Numbered from the stretch's first letter, positions 1 to 11,006 are shown. The stretch: DNA of 64,000 nucleotides from Enchytraeus crypticus (GCA_905160935.1 CAJHZI010000370.1:230001-294000), one strand, 5' to 3'. Program-made: numbers and translations. The notes: generated from the sequence alone by a model not told the origin.

Positions 1-487
1 TCTTATTTTTAGTAATTAATTATTTCATTTTATTATTAATTGAATAACTACATTTTATTAATATAGACCTATTAGTATTAATATTATTAATATTACTATT
101 ACTTATTACTATTATTATGATTATGATTATTTTCATCGCTATTATTAAATATTACTGTATACATTTTAATATTAATAGTTTATAATTAATTTTCAATTCT
201 TTAATTAAGAAATTTTAAATTACTTTTAACTATTTATATATTTTTATATATTATTTTATTTATTTATTACTTATTTATTTTTTTATTATATATTTTTAAA
301 AGTAATTATGCATTAGATCATGTTAATTATTAATTGATTGACTTTATATTTAAACAATTAATAATTGTAATGTATTAGTAATAAATTCACATTAAAACAT
401 ATAAATCATAATATATAATAATAGTGTAAATTTTATATGTTTTTATACTAATTTATATACATGTAATTACTAATTTATGATGTTCGA

Positions 488-529
488 GACATCATCATCT
501 GACATCATATGATGTCAGATGATGATGTC
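488..529. repeat. Perfect 42-bp palindrome, 21-bp arms without spacer
   Basis: The left arm 488-508 is the exact reverse complement of the right arm 509-529. The arms are made of gacatcatc-type units, which also occur just downstream in the SINE-C motif cctgacatcatc. It may be a head-to-head junction of two SINE-C fragments. Confidence 0.85.
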
Positions 530-720
530 AGGAACGTCACAATGTTGACGTCCCTGACATCATCTTTGTATGAGGAATCGGAAGTTAAACCTTTATTATT
601 ATTACTATTAATTTACATAATTATTATAGAAATTTAAAAATGTTATTTAAATTTATATTTTATTATTATTACTATTATTTTATATTATCATATATTATAT
701 ATAACTACTAATTTATTATG

Positions 721-782
721 AAGTCATCATAATCATCCTCCCTTGAATCCCAGTTTAACCAGGGTCGCGATACAAATAGACT
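721..782 (-). repeat. SINE-B 3' fragment
   Basis: Reverse-orientation copy of an interspersed repeat whose 3' end reads gttaaactgggattcaa followed by a (GAT)n tail. Related copies lie near 4870, 39290, 44050, 45290, 49300 and 61700. Confidence 0.55.
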
Positions 783-1569
783 GTCTGAAATCCTCTCTGT
801 CCTACACCACACCACCAGCCAATCCCCTATTTTAGACTTTTTCTTTCGTTTAAATTGTCTAGCAATTGCTGGAGCCTATGCGATAATTAATACTAATTTA
901 TTATTAAGTAATTCTTAATAATTAATTATTAATTTAATCAACTCTTAATTATAATTTTCTTAAGTAGAAAATATTAAATGTTAATTATGACGTTTTCTTA
1001 TTATATTTATTAATAAATTATTATCTTTCTAAAGCCACGTAATGCAATAATGGCCCCATTTTGCATTGCTTCAATTTCACACAATACATTAACAGGTAGC
1101 CTAGGCCTTTACGTCTTTATTTATAGTAACTGAAATGCTTCACAACGAATCATAACCAGTGGTGGAATTGTAAATGAATTTAAACACTCTAATTCTAATC
1201 CTATATCAAAACAAGTAAGAGTGACGCATGTTAGATACGAATGCACAACCATGGGAGTGCATGCCAATGCGCTACCAACGACAACCACCATTCCCAAAGT
1301 GGTTTAGTACGATATATAAATAAATCGCAAATGAATTTGTATTAACTATTGATTAAAATAAATCTTGTAATCACCAGATGGCAGTTAACGCCTTCCAACT
1401 TCTCCCATCTTTTCCGAGATGGTTTTTCTATCATGTTCATGAGCATTACCTGTCTTAAGACTTACATTTTCACACTGTAGACATAATCGATCTACCCTGA
1501 TCATTTTTGATCACCGGACCGGTTTTCGTTTAGGACTTTACTTCTCAGCACGTTTCTTTTGCAGATTTT

Positions 1570-1838
1570 CAGTTTGGGTGAATTGATCTGTAGTGATGTG
1601 GGGACGTCCCTGACATCATCCTTGGATGAGGAAACATAACATAACTTAAACATAACGGCACACTGGGTCAGGAAGCACAGATGCTTGTTTAAGACCCATT
1701 TCCTCCTTCCTCTCCATGGTTATTAGTAATCGTTGCCTTTTTATGGCGCATCAATTGCTGCCGGCGCGGATTTAATAATCTTCCATCACCCTTAAACCCT
1801 GAAACGGACGTTAAACCTTTATTATTATTATTATAAGC
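1570..1838 (+). repeat. SINE-C copy interrupted by another SINE
   Basis: The left part ends in cttggatgaggaaac at 1635 and the right part resumes with gaaacggacgttaaacc at 1801, followed by a (TTA)n tail. Uninterrupted copies near 13715 and 53490 read straight through this point. The sequence between, 1636-1800, is a separate insertion flanked by gaaac. Confidence 0.65.
1636..1800 (-). mobile_element. 5'-truncated 5S-type SINE, nested in SINE-C
   Basis: Matches the 3' part of the element at 52526-52767: the gtcaggaagca...tgcttgtttaagac hairpin end, the middle part with gttattagtaat, and the gccggcgcggattta block. The 5S-like head is missing. The 3' tail carries ataac repeats like the CR1 tails in this window. 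Flanking gaaac at 1631-1635 and 1801-1805 is a 5-bp target duplication. Confidence 0.7.
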
Positions 1839-2074
1839 ACACATTATAGTGAAATGATCAACTATGTTGATTTCTCTTACTTTTAATACCGCATGTTTAA
1901 AACGTTAGGCAATTTAGACCATTTTCGTATAACCAGTCCAGTGAATCTTCTGTCCGAGTGTCTGAGATTTTACTGTCATATCAGCGCGGCTGGGATTCGA
2001 ACCCATGAGGGTTCAATTCACTTCGGGATTTGTCATTTAAAACTTCATGACGTTACCTGTACGCACGCTAAGAC

Positions 2075-2075
<1 letters not shown>
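1815..2075 (-). mobile_element. tRNA-derived SINE-2 copy with (TTA)n tail
   Basis: Reverse orientation of the element at 58076-58350. It shows a pol III B-box-like gggattcgaaccc (read on this strand) and the shared 3' end with tatagtgaaatgatcaa next to a TTA/TAA run. It ends against a (TA)n tract. Confidence 0.65.

Positions 2076-2114
<39 letters not shown>
2076..2114. repeat. (TA)n microsatellite
   Basis: Uninterrupted TA run. A small reading frame passes through it (a Tyr-Ile repeat) but is not a gene. Confidence 0.9.
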
Positions 2115-2118
<4 letters not shown>

Positions 2119-2283
2119 CTTCTTAGGTTCAGAGTGTGACCTGCTTTCCGTTGAAGCCCTTACTCCTCAAGTGTATTTTAGCACGTGTAGTATAACATAT
2201 GATCTTAGCTTGAAGGCTGTACTAGGTGCTGGCTTTTTCATTATATTCATATTGTACTAAATCATGTAACATGTGTTTTTCAG

Positions 2284-3203
2284 ATATCATAGCTGGTACA
2301 CCGACAGAAGCAGAGGAGGCCACCGACCTGTCGCACGCTTGCCCCGTATGTAACACGATGTTGCCTGATGCTGAGAATCTCAAGCAGCATGTGCTGAGCG
2401 TACATCTCAGTCAGTGCTCGCGATCATTCAACAGCAAATCTCTTCTAGATCAGCACATCATAAAAATGCATTCAGGTGGCGACAAGTTTACCTGCAAAGA
2501 TTGTGATTTTCAGTCGAACTATGGTCATGCTCTCAAGTCACATGTCGCTGCTGTACATCTGCTGCTCAAGCCGAACAAGTGTCTGCACTGTGCGGCGAGT
2601 TTCTCTCAGAAGAGTCACCTCACTCGACATATCAAGTCTGTTCATGCTCAGGAGAAGCCATACAGATGTTTAGCGTGTGATAAGAGATTCACGTCACGTC
2701 AGGCTCACGATGTTCACTGGAGATCGATTCATTACGAACAGAAGCCGTATGAGTGTGATCAGTGCAGCTACAGATGTGCCGTGATGAGCAACCTAACGCA
2801 GCATCGGAGAATTGTTCATGATAGAATTAAGAACTTTGCGTGCACAAGCTGTGATTACAAAACGTATACCAAGAATCACCTTGAGAAGCATTTCTTAGCT
2901 GTTCACGACAAGCAGAGACCCTGGGCCTGCACTGAGTGTGGCAGGGCTTTCTCTCAGTCGTCTCATCTCAATTCCCACGTCGACGCCATACACAAGGGTC
3001 TCAAGCCATTCGCGTGCACTGAGTGCGGCAGCTGCTTTGCCTGGAGGGCTGATCTACAGAGACATGTCAAGACTGTACATCTGAAAGAAAAGCCATTCGC
3101 TTGTTTCCTGTGTAACAAATTTTTTGCAACTCTGACAAAAGTGCGAATACATGTGGATGCTGTACACAGTGCGCAGAAAGTAATTCAGTCCAAGGATGTC
3201 TAG
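2284..3203 (+). CDS. ZF1: C2H2 zinc-finger protein, terminal exon
   Basis: Codes for about 305 residues of a likely DNA-binding nuclear protein, by family knowledge. The exon starts after a tttttcag acceptor at 2283; two leading bases put the intron in phase 1, as in the sister genes. The upstream frame stays open but looks intronic, so the true N-terminus lies in an exon not found in this window. About ten fingers follow a short acidic lead: the first begins CPVC, the second is degenerate (SQCSRSF, first Cys lost), and the remaining eight are C-x2-C-x12-H-x4-H. Fingers are joined by TGEKP-like linkers such as EQKPY and KEKPF. Finger 5 has the HWRSIH signature shared with other ZF genes here. 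The stop is at 3201-3203. Intergenic DNA and LINE debris follow. Confidence 0.85.
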
Positions 3204-3344
3204 TGGGCCTTGCCTCGTGCTGTAGAATAGAGAAGGAGCAACACAAAAATTATTAATTAAACTACAATTGTTAATATTTTTAAGATTTTAGAATTGACTA
3301 AAATATAAAGTTATGTAATTAATTATATGTCATGTCATGTGATC

Positions 3345-3495
3345 ATCCTAGGGCCGGTTCGAGCCAAAGATTTCTCTGTGATGTCCTTCCACAAAACTAT
3401 TCTTCGCCATTTCCTCGATGGTCCTTCTTTTTCTTCCTTCTATTCTCCCATAAATGCTAATTCCAGCAGCTTTCGGGTTTTCTAGGCAATCTTTT
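3345..3495 (-). repeat. Possible LINE 3'-end fragment
   Basis: The minus strand translates to a short basic stretch with GRIEGRKRRT, resembling the C-terminal tail of RTE-like LINE proteins. It is short and diverged, so the call is weak. Confidence 0.3.
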
Positions 3496-3728
3496 CATCT
3501 TCTTTTGGGTGACTTATTACAATTATTTTTATACGTATTGCTTATCTTACTATAAGTTTCATATTAGTATTATCAGTTTAGAAAAGATGTTAAAGAAAAT
3601 GGCATTTTGAAAGATTTCTACTATTCATTACTCTATACATTACTATTATAATAGTCTGTTTTTCATGCTCACTAAAGAGTTGTGGTACTCGAGTCCGGAC
3701 TCAAGTCCATTTTTAATAGCTGGAGTCA

Positions 3729-3846
3729 GTGGCGATGTGGGTAGGATATCCGACCGCTGATCAGTATGTGCGGGTTTCTAGGCACGCCCAACACTGATAT
3801 TGCTTTCGAGAGATGAAACTTGTGTTAACATCGGCTTTACAGCTTT
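3729..3846 (+). mobile_element. tRNA-derived SINE-1 copy
   Basis: Starts with the A-box-like gtggcgatgtgggta. The body has gatcagtatgtgcggg, a damaged B box, then cactgatattgctttcgag and gatgaaac, as in the other SINE-1 copies near 4527, 9178, 22307, 48777, 58885 and 63830. Confidence 0.7.
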
Positions 3847-4129
3847 ACTTCACTCCTGTTCAATCAACTTATCAATTGATTTTAACACATTTCAAAAACA
3901 CAAAATCATAAAGTACTCACTCTGACTCCTGGAGCTGATAGGCCTTATAAAAATTATCTTTGTCTAAAGGCCCTCTCTGCTTGAGCCTTTGATGCTGGCT
4001 CAGACAAAGCACGAAATATTGCAGGCTTAATTGTATGAAACTGTGTTTCATTATACTAGTAAGCTGCATCTTTTTTTAGTACATTTAGTCAAGTCCGGAA
4101 TTGAAGTTAGTCCGTAGGGGCAAGTTTAA

Positions 4130-4516
4130 GTCGAAGTCCTTGCAGGACAAGTCCAGTCATTACAGAGCAAGTCCAAGTCCTTACAGAGCAAGTCCAAGTC
4201 CTTACAGAGCAAGGCCAAGTCCTTAAAAAGTAAGCCACAGTCCTTACAGAGCAAGTACAAGTCTTACAATGCACGACTAAGTCCTTACAATGCAAGTCAA
4301 AGATCTTACAGAGCAAGTACAAGTCTTACAATGTAAGTCCAAGTCCTTACAATGTAAGTCCAAGATCGTACAGAGCAAGTCCAAATCCTTACAAAGCAAG
4401 TCAAAGTCCTTACAGAGCAAGTCAAATTCCTTACAGAGCAAGTCAAAGTCCTTACAGAGCAAGTCAAAGTCCTTACAGAGCAAGTCAAATTCCTTACAGA
4501 GCAAGTCAAAGTCGTA
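4130..4516. repeat. 21-bp minisatellite array
   Basis: About 18-19 tandem units of roughly cttacagagcaagtcaaagtc, with degenerate units to the left and near-identical ones to the right (4390-4510). The unit is a multiple of three, so several frames stay open across it on both strands. The predicted Cys/Leu or Ser/Lys repeat peptides look like artefacts of the repeat. Confidence 0.9.
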
Positions 4517-4526
4517 GAAAAGCAGT

Positions 4527-4631
4527 AAAGCTGATGTTAAAATCACTTTCATCTCTCGAGAGATATCACTGACGGTAGCGCTCAGGATTTGAACCCCATT
4601 CAGTGTTCGGTTATCTTACTGACATCGCCAC
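4527..4631 (-). mobile_element. tRNA-derived SINE-1 copy
   Basis: Read on the minus strand it starts gtggcgatgtcagtaaga (A-box region) and contains ggggttcaaatcctg, a near-consensus pol III B box, then the diagnostic gtcagtgatatc and gagagatgaaa. An inverted repeat abuts its 5' end. Confidence 0.75.
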
Positions 4632-4632
4632 T

Positions 4633-4664
4633 CAATCGATCTTGGCTCAAGCCAAGATCGATTG
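4633..4664. repeat. Inverted repeat, 15-bp arms, 2-nt spacer
   Basis: 4633-4647 (caatcgatcttggct) is the exact reverse complement of 4650-4664. It lies directly against the 5' end of the SINE-1 copy at 4527-4631. Confidence 0.85.
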
Positions 4665-4769
4665 CTAAGTTGATTGAACAGGACTAAGTGACAAGTCGAC
4701 ACACGTTGCCGTATATATTTTAGGGTTGTCATTTGCCAATACCAGTAGATTCGGTAGGCCTACGATAGG

Positions 4770-4925
4770 CCAAGGTGTATATCGCACTGCGGCTGATCAC
4801 GAGGTCTTCGATTTGAATCTCAGCCGGACCGTCTCTGACAGTGCCTTTGTAGTCAAGAGCAGCATCTTCATCATCCTCCTCCATTGAATCCCAGTTTAAC
4901 TAAGGTTTGGATACGAATAGATCTT
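4770..4925. repeat. tRNA-like head followed by reverse SINE-B end
   Basis: A B-box-like cgatttgaatctc lies near 4810. It is followed at 4870-4925 by catcatcctcctcc and gaatcccagtttaac, the reversed 3' end of SINE-B. The two parts may be separate insertions. Confidence 0.45.
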
Positions 4926-4929
4926 CTTT

Positions 4930-6299
4930 TTCATTCGCTTTAGACAATTTCAATTTAAATAAAGAACATAATGTATAATATGTATTATGGTATATCCATA
5001 AACTTACAGCTTTATTATAAAGCTTCAATAAGTTTAACAAAACTTTATACAATCGACGACAATATTTTAAATTAATCAAGCAATACATTGCAAGGAATCT
5101 GCATTTACATTCGTCTCCTGAATTATTAACTAATACAAAAACTTTTCTTTCAATAATGTTGACCTAGACATTCTTGCAACATGCAGCACACGTTAAGTAT
5201 CCACACTACGCAAGCACACAAAATAGGCAATGTGGGAAAAACTTATTCAGGCATATAAAATACATATCAGGCATATAAACTACATACACAAGATAGAACA
5301 AACAGAAAGAGAATTTCACTGTTTATGTCGTGAATTAATTTGGGTGTATTGTACTGGGTATGTCTTCATTAATTAATTATAATTAAAATTCAATTACGGC
5401 AGCGAAATCAGTGTATTTCCGGATCATCTATAGCTATTGAAAAATAAATAAAGATCTGAAAGCTGCATCTAGACGCTCGTCATAACAATTTCAATACTCT
5501 ATAACAAATAAAACGATTAGTCTATGACAATATGAGAATTAAATATTTCAGATAATAAACTTAAACAAAGCAACAAAGGCTTTTTTAAAATAACTTACGA
5601 ATGATCAATTTCAGATAACTACACATGTGTGATTTATTAGAATGACCAGATTTGGTGACGACGGAGCAAAGCGAGTGACCTCTTTTCTTTGGCAAAGGCT
5701 TTCCATAACTAACAAAGATTTAATGCAGTCTGCTTCAGCAATTCTTTTAAAGCTTTATTGTACTTATCAAAAATTAAGTCATAATCATACAATATGCTTG
5801 CAATTCTGTATCTAATGCCAGGCGTTGAATGAACCATGTTTGCAATTCGTACGGTAAATTTAAATGTAATTTTTATTTAGCTCATTATTATTATTATTTA
5901 AATCCTTCCGTAAAGTAGTCATGACGACCGATTGCGGCCATGACACTGCTATAGAAGTTTTCGTTTTTAATAATAATAATAATGATAAAAGAGCCTAAAT
6001 GACATCGAGTAGCCAGCAACCAATTCAGCACGTATTGCATGAATCGTTTCTGTCGAACCCTGGGTTCTTTACATCCAGGTTAAATAATAAAGTCATCATC
6101 ATCATCATAGTAATTGAAGTTTAATTTTATTATTATTATTATTTTATATTTTAGTAAGTCCCTGGTGGTACAATCTTACACCAAGACCAAAGGAAATTTA
6201 CGCTTGTAAATATGCCATAGGGTTTTATCTCACATCTTCACTCCCCTAAAGGTGGAATAAATACTAGAATTAGAATAATTGAAACTCGGACTAAGCACT
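4930..6299. other. Non-coding interval, no gene seen
   Basis: AT-rich sequence without a supportable exon. Between about 5880 and 6110 it holds short TTA and ATC trinucleotide runs next to pieces that look like SINE tails (for example tcatcatcatcatcatag). Confidence 0.5.
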
Positions 6300-7276
6300 C
6301 TACCCGTGAGTAGCCTTCATGTGACTGTTTAGATTTGAGGTTTGAGTGAAGCATTTTCCGCACACTGAACAAGAGTAGGGTCTCTCGTTCAGATGTACAG
6401 CTTTGATATGTTTCTGTAGGGAACCGCTCTGAGCAAACTTACTGTCACACACAGTGCAGGAGTAGGGCTTAAGACCTTTATGCACTGCATCGTTGTGTCT
6501 ACGTAGAGTAACGGCATAACGAAACTCCTTGAAACACTCAGTGCACGTGAAGAGCCTCTCACTGCAGTGAAAGGCCTTCCAGTGCACATTGAGATCATTC
6601 TTAGACGAGCTCTTGTATTCACAGTGATCACACGAGAAGCGCTTGATGCCGTCATGAACTGTTCTCTGATGACGAACAAGATTGTTCTTGAACGAACATT
6701 TAAAGTCACACTGGCAACACGAGTATCGCTTCTCTTCACTCTGATCTCTACGCTCAACATTCTGCTCATCAACCACCTGATCATCTGACTGATACATCTC
6801 CACATTTGAGCACCTGATGGAGTTCTGCTCAAAGTTCTCTTCAGCGTTGATCTCAACAGATGTCTCTTCAGTATGACCGGAGACTATATGTTGAGTGAGA
6901 TCACATATCTTTGTACAGCAGTACCCACTCTGTATACACCTGTGTGACATCAACACAAGTTCCCGAGGCTTCTCAGGTGCATGAGCAGCAGTTACATGTA
7001 TCTTAAGCCGCTGCTTGTACTTAGAACTGAACTCACACCTATCACAGTCATACGTCCTATCACCATGCATGTATTTAACGTGATGATTGAGATTAGACTT
7101 AGCGCTGAATGTTCTATTACACTGAGCACAGACGTGGTTTCTCCCTGTCCCATGTTTACGCTCTATGTGTATCTTCAGCGCTTGGACACTGCTGAAGTTC
7201 CTGCTGTTACACAGCAGACAAGTGTTGTTGTTGTTCTTCTTGATGATAGGTCGACTGTTGGGTCTATAATACTCCA
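6300..7276 (-). CDS. ZF2: C2H2 zinc-finger protein, terminal exon
   Basis: Last exon of a three-exon minus-strand gene (proposed exons 9900-9930, 8514-8996 and this one; about 496 residues in all). The acceptor is ggctacag, with two leading bases, phase 1. About nine fingers: three at the start (CLLC with a 13-residue loop, CAQC, CDRC), a degenerate fourth with displaced cysteines (near CIQSGYCC), a roughly 50-residue acidic/glutamine spacer, then five regular fingers. It ends at finger 9 with KATHG and stop. Finger 6 has an HW motif (HWKAFH) as in the sister genes. Likely a nuclear transcription regulator by family; no target can be inferred. Confidence 0.85.
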
Positions 7277-7321
7277 CTGTAGCCAAAATAACACAGATGC
7301 ACACACACATATGTATGTATA

Positions 7322-7359
7322 TATAAATATAAATATATATATATACATTGAGATTAGAC

Positions 7360-7434
<75 letters not shown>
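7322..7434. repeat. (TA)n microsatellite in ZF2 intron 2
   Basis: Long TA run, slightly interrupted at its left side, ending exactly at the terminal inverted repeat of the next element. Confidence 0.9.
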
Positions 7435-7437
<3 letters not shown>

Positions 7438-7870
7438 CCTACCTCTTATAGAATCTCTAAGCAGTTTATCACTATAAGTTTCGGATACAAATAATCCATG
7501 AGCAAGGTAACGGGGTGAAAAGAATAAAGCAAGCCTATCCGCTGAAAGGATGGTACTTGTCAACTATTAAGAGTATTTGTCGGAAGATTGCAGAGAGAGA
7601 GAGAGAGAGAGAGCAACTGATAGAAAGGCGGGCAGTGGCTGGCCAAAAGTGCCAGAATTCCTGCTAATATTGCTGCTATTGAGAAACTAATTGGTTCTCA
7701 GGAAGGAGAGCCTGAAATAAGTTGTAATACACGTCAGATATCTTAAGTACTATGGGTTTCTGCCGCATCAGTTCGCATGATTGCTACTACCAAAACAAAA
7801 GAATCAATGAAGGGCTCTAATCAAAGTATTCGGTGACAAACTGCTTGGAGAACCTATAAGAGGTAGGGGC
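7435..7870. mobile_element. Short TIR DNA transposon, transposase remnant inside
   Basis: The left end gcccctacctcttataga... is matched by the inverted right end ...cctataagaggtaggggc, about 37 bp with a few mismatches. Inside (about 7620-7840, plus strand), a broken frame translates to a helix-turn-helix-like segment (AVAGRPKSARIP, then VSAASVRMIATT), suggestive of a Tc1/mariner (IS630) N-terminal domain. Both ends are flanked by AT. A (GA)n run sits at 7592-7613. It lies in ZF2 intron 2. Superfamily assignment is tentative. Confidence 0.6.
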
Positions 7871-8064
7871 ATGGCGCCAAACGATTTGTAACTCGAATTG
7901 TGGTATATATATTTCCATGCATTTTTCAGCATATGTGTACAATTGGATCATGCATTATCGCTAAAATTTACATGATAAAGAGACATCAGATACCAAAGTT
8001 ATAGAAAATTTACTGTAGGGCTTCAAGTTTTTTTATGCAGTCTGTATATATATATAATACACAA

Positions 8065-8375
8065 TTAGAACAGGTAAGAAGCTTCAAATATTTTGGCCAA
8101 ATTATTATGATGATGGAAGTGTGTGACGAAAATAAAATGTAGTCTTGCTCTTGCAAAAGAGACTTTCTGAAGATAAGACAAAAGAATTTCCAACAAAAGG
8201 TATTAAGAACACAAAGATAGAGATAGTGAAAACATTGATGTGGACGACACTTCTGTAAGGATGTGAAATGTGGGCATCAAGGAATAACGATATCTGGAAA
8301 CTAGAAGTCTTGGAAATGTGGTTATGGAAAAAGTTGGAGAAGATTAGTTGGACTTACAAAATTACAGATACATAA
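8065..8375 (+). pseudogene. LINE-A fragment (old, diverged)
   Basis: Nucleotide similarity to the 3' RT region of LINE-A: gaacaggtaagaagcttcaaatat, then tagtgaaaacattgatgtggac and gaaatgtggttatgg blocks, in order. Several frameshifts. It lies in ZF2 intron 2, antisense to the gene. Confidence 0.65.
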
Positions 8376-8513
8376 ATTCTTGAATATATTATTTTTATTT
8401 CAGTTGCTGCATTAGTAGCAATCTACACAACAGATACAGTTTTTGGAAACGTTATTCACAAATATGCAGCTTCTACAGCATAATATATATAGTATGAGGT
8501 CAAACAGAGAAAC

Positions 8514-8996
8514 CTTCAGCTACGGGTTCAAATTCAATCACTGACTGTGTTGTCACACCACTGCTGAAGTTAGAATTGTTTCGTTGAAGTAAATCAGCAA
8601 GATCATCTTTATCAAAGATTTCGTCGTTACATTCATCCTCGCATGAATTGTCACCTTGTTCTAACTCATATTCATCTTTATCATGTAGGATTAAAGAACA
8701 ATTTTCCATTAAATCTTTATTTTGTTCTTTTATAGTTGAATGCACTGAAGTTTCCAAAAGGGAATTGTAGTTCACATCACAGTGCTTTTGTACTTCCGAA
8801 GCAAATTTAGGTTCAATCTCCTGTTCATCGTCTAGAACGGTCTCACTCGAGGATTCGTCAATCATTTCATCTTCTGAACCATTTGAGAATTCCTGAAGGA
8901 ATTTCACGCTGAATGTTTTGACAGCCTCTGAATAACTTCTTGAGGAACTCAAGTGATCAGAATAGTTAGACGTTGATTCAACGACGGTGAAACTGC
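8514..8996 (-). CDS. ZF2 middle exon: acidic N-terminal region
   Basis: Encodes 161 codons rich in Ser, Glu and Asp, for example SNGSEDEMIDESSSE and a DDEQEIEPK stretch, with no recognisable folded domain. The 3' end uses GAAG|GTTTCT, phase 1, joining in frame to the finger exon at 7276. The 5' acceptor is placed at ttttgag (8997), giving phase 1 and a junction compatible with the exon at 9900-9930. A CAG acceptor 4 bases further in would break that phase. There is no in-frame ATG at the start, so an upstream exon is required. Similar acidic exons precede ZF3, ZF4, ZF5 and ZF7. Confidence 0.7.
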
Positions 8997-9177
8997 CTCA
9001 AAACATCAACAAATATCAATCATAAAAGTTAACAATCAAACAAAAATATTCGTTTAGATTACATTATAATATTCATTTCATCATTTACAAGTGTCATAAG
9101 GAACATCTATTGGAAATGTAAAACCTTCTTTGAAATGTGCAGAATACAGCATGTTATAAAAAAAACTAAAAAAGCCA

Positions 9178-9286
9178 AAGTTAACGTCAGTTTCTTCACT
9201 AGAAAGCAATGTCAGTGACGGGCGAGCCCAGGATTTGAAACCCGTACATACTGATCCGCGATCGAATATCTCACCAACATCACCAC
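9178..9286 (-). mobile_element. tRNA-derived SINE-1 copy
   Basis: Read on the minus strand it has gtggtgatgttggtgaga, gatcgcggatcagtatgt, a B-box gtttcaaatcctggg, and gtcactgacattgctttc. Its 5' end is part of a fold-back: 9272-9282 (caccaacatca) is inverted at 9287-9297. It lies in the proposed ZF2 intron 1. Confidence 0.8.
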
Positions 9287-9479
9287 TGATGTTGGTGTTG
9301 GTGATGTTAGGGGCTAATACAACAGACACCATTACCAATCCTGCTATTGCATCAATAGACCTTTGCGAGGCCGTGAAGTTAGTGGAAGTGATGTGATTGC
9401 ATTACATAGATACACTGTAGTAGATACTCTGCACTTGATGCATACGTCAAATTGATTAGCAACTTCGCAATTTGCACAA

Positions 9480-9635
9480 AAAATAAATTTGGTAATTAAG
9501 CAGTATTTTAGCTACTTAAAGTAGCTATCAATTTTTGAAAAAGTAACTACTTAAATTACGTAAATAATAATTTTCACCCAAGTAACTAGTAACCATAACT
9601 AGTTACATTTCACAAGTAGTCAGAACACCACTGAT
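9480..9635. mobile_element. hAT-like terminal fragment
   Basis: The minus strand begins cagtggtgttctgactac and carries repeated gtaactagttac-type motifs, the style of many hAT-family MITE ends. A matching opposite end was not found, so it is probably truncated. Confidence 0.4.
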
Positions 9636-9899
9636 TAAAGTTTCTATTCACAGAGAAAGTAAATTTAACAATTTAATACTAATTGTCTGACCTGCAAACT
9701 TAACTGAACTATATTTGCAATATGTTTGTCAATTAATTAGAGAGAAATTAATTAATATCCTTAATCGTTAACATTTAATACACAATTAATGGAAAAATCA
9801 TAATCATCAGAAGTTTTTTTTAAATGAGCGTAAACTATTACTATTAAACAATGTAATCTATTTCTACAATACAGTGTACATATGCAAATAAGAACTTAC

Positions 9900-9930
9900 C
9901 ATTTATAATTAAATTTTCATCTAATTCCAT
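9900..9930 (-). CDS. ZF2 first coding exon (10 codons)
   Basis: ATG at 9930-9928 opens a 31-nt exon reading MELDENLIIN plus one base, ending in a full-consensus donor G|GTAAGTTC. The donor is phase 1, matching the acceptor of the next exon at 8996, and it would supply the start codon that exon lacks. It is too short for ordinary ORF detection. Support is splice consensus, phase and position only. Confidence 0.5.
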
Positions 9931-10054
9931 GAATGAAAATTTATAATTAACTTGTATTTAATGAATAGATTTACTGCAAGGCATGTTATCTGAAATGAAA
10001 ATGAAAACATTTCTGACAACATATCTGCCTTAAATTTATCATATATATTTCACT

Positions 10055-10975
10055 CTCTCTCTCTCCCTCTCTCCCTTAGTGCATCGCCTATTGGCAGGTC
10101 CATGGTATATAACTCCTCCACATATTTCTATCATTTGCCTTTATCTTCATATATCAACATATGAAACAGTTATCAAATCATTCGACATCCCAAGTCTCGG
10201 TCTTCCTCTAACCTTTTTACATTTCCTTGTTCCATTCTTCCTTCAATTACCTCTTTCAGCAAACCATTCCATTTCAGTACATGACCAATCCAGTGCTTCT
10301 TTCTATTCCTTATAATATCAATCAATTGTCTCTTCCAGCCCTTCTTTGTTCCAGCACTTCTTTGTTTGTAATTTGTCAGTCCATGTGATCTCAATTCTTC
10401 TCCGTAACCACATTTTGAATGCTTTTAGTTTTCTAATATCCTCCTTTCTTAATGTCCATGTTTCACAACCATACAGTAGTGTGGCCCACACTAATAGTCT
10501 AAAGTCCTTACAATCTTTATCGTCGCAGCTTTCTTCAAACTTTGTGTTAGTAGTTCTTTTACGTTCTTTGTTAATGTGTGCCCTAAATATCTAAAATTCA
10601 TCTGTTCTACCTTCATACCGTCTATTTCTAAATTGACTTCACCTCCTTTTCTAACAGTCTCATTACTTTGGTGTTATTTACATTAATTTCCATATTTCCG
10701 CAGCAATGTTTAGGCCATCCACAATTTTCTGTGAACCCACTTCGCCACTAGAAATCATACCATGACCATCGGAAAATTTTACATCCTTCACAAGTTTACC
10801 TCTAATTTTTATTTCGTTTTCAATGTTATCCATTGTTTCCATCATCGTTGCCTCTGCGTAAATGTGAAATGGAATTGGTAACATGCATGTACAGATTCAT
10901 AATTTGTCATTTTATCTCTCCAGTCCACTCCAATTTCTCTCAAAGTTCCTAACATCTTCACCCAATTCACATTTA
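10055..10975 (-). pseudogene. LINE-A copy (diverged, RT C-terminal half)
   Basis: The minus strand encodes pieces of RT (an NIYAEATMMETMDN block, then a SDGHGMIS block where FADD is expected) and the C-terminal NRKKHWIGHVLKWNGLL motif in different frames. The 3' end is a (GA)n tail at about 10055-10078, as in the other LINE-A copies. 5'-truncated and frame-broken. Confidence 0.75.
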
Positions 10976-11006
10976 TTTAATTGATTGACATTTTTACGCA
11001 CAATTC

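Larger units (their letters stand above)
1..1475. other. AT-rich non-coding sequence, no gene seen
   Basis: Very AT-rich sequence with runs of TTA/ATT and stop codons in every frame. No exon with convincing splice sites was found, including any upstream exon for the plus-strand zinc-finger gene that follows. It contains a perfect palindrome (488-529) and a SINE-B fragment (721-782). Confidence 0.6.

Noticed and set aside
1893..2126. 77-residue frame before ZF1
   Set aside because: It lies in a SINE-2 copy and a (TA)n tract, with no splice support.
4107..4552. Overlapping reading frames with Cys/Leu or Ser/Lys repeat peptides
   Set aside because: They follow from a 21-bp minisatellite whose length is a multiple of three; frames are open on both strands.
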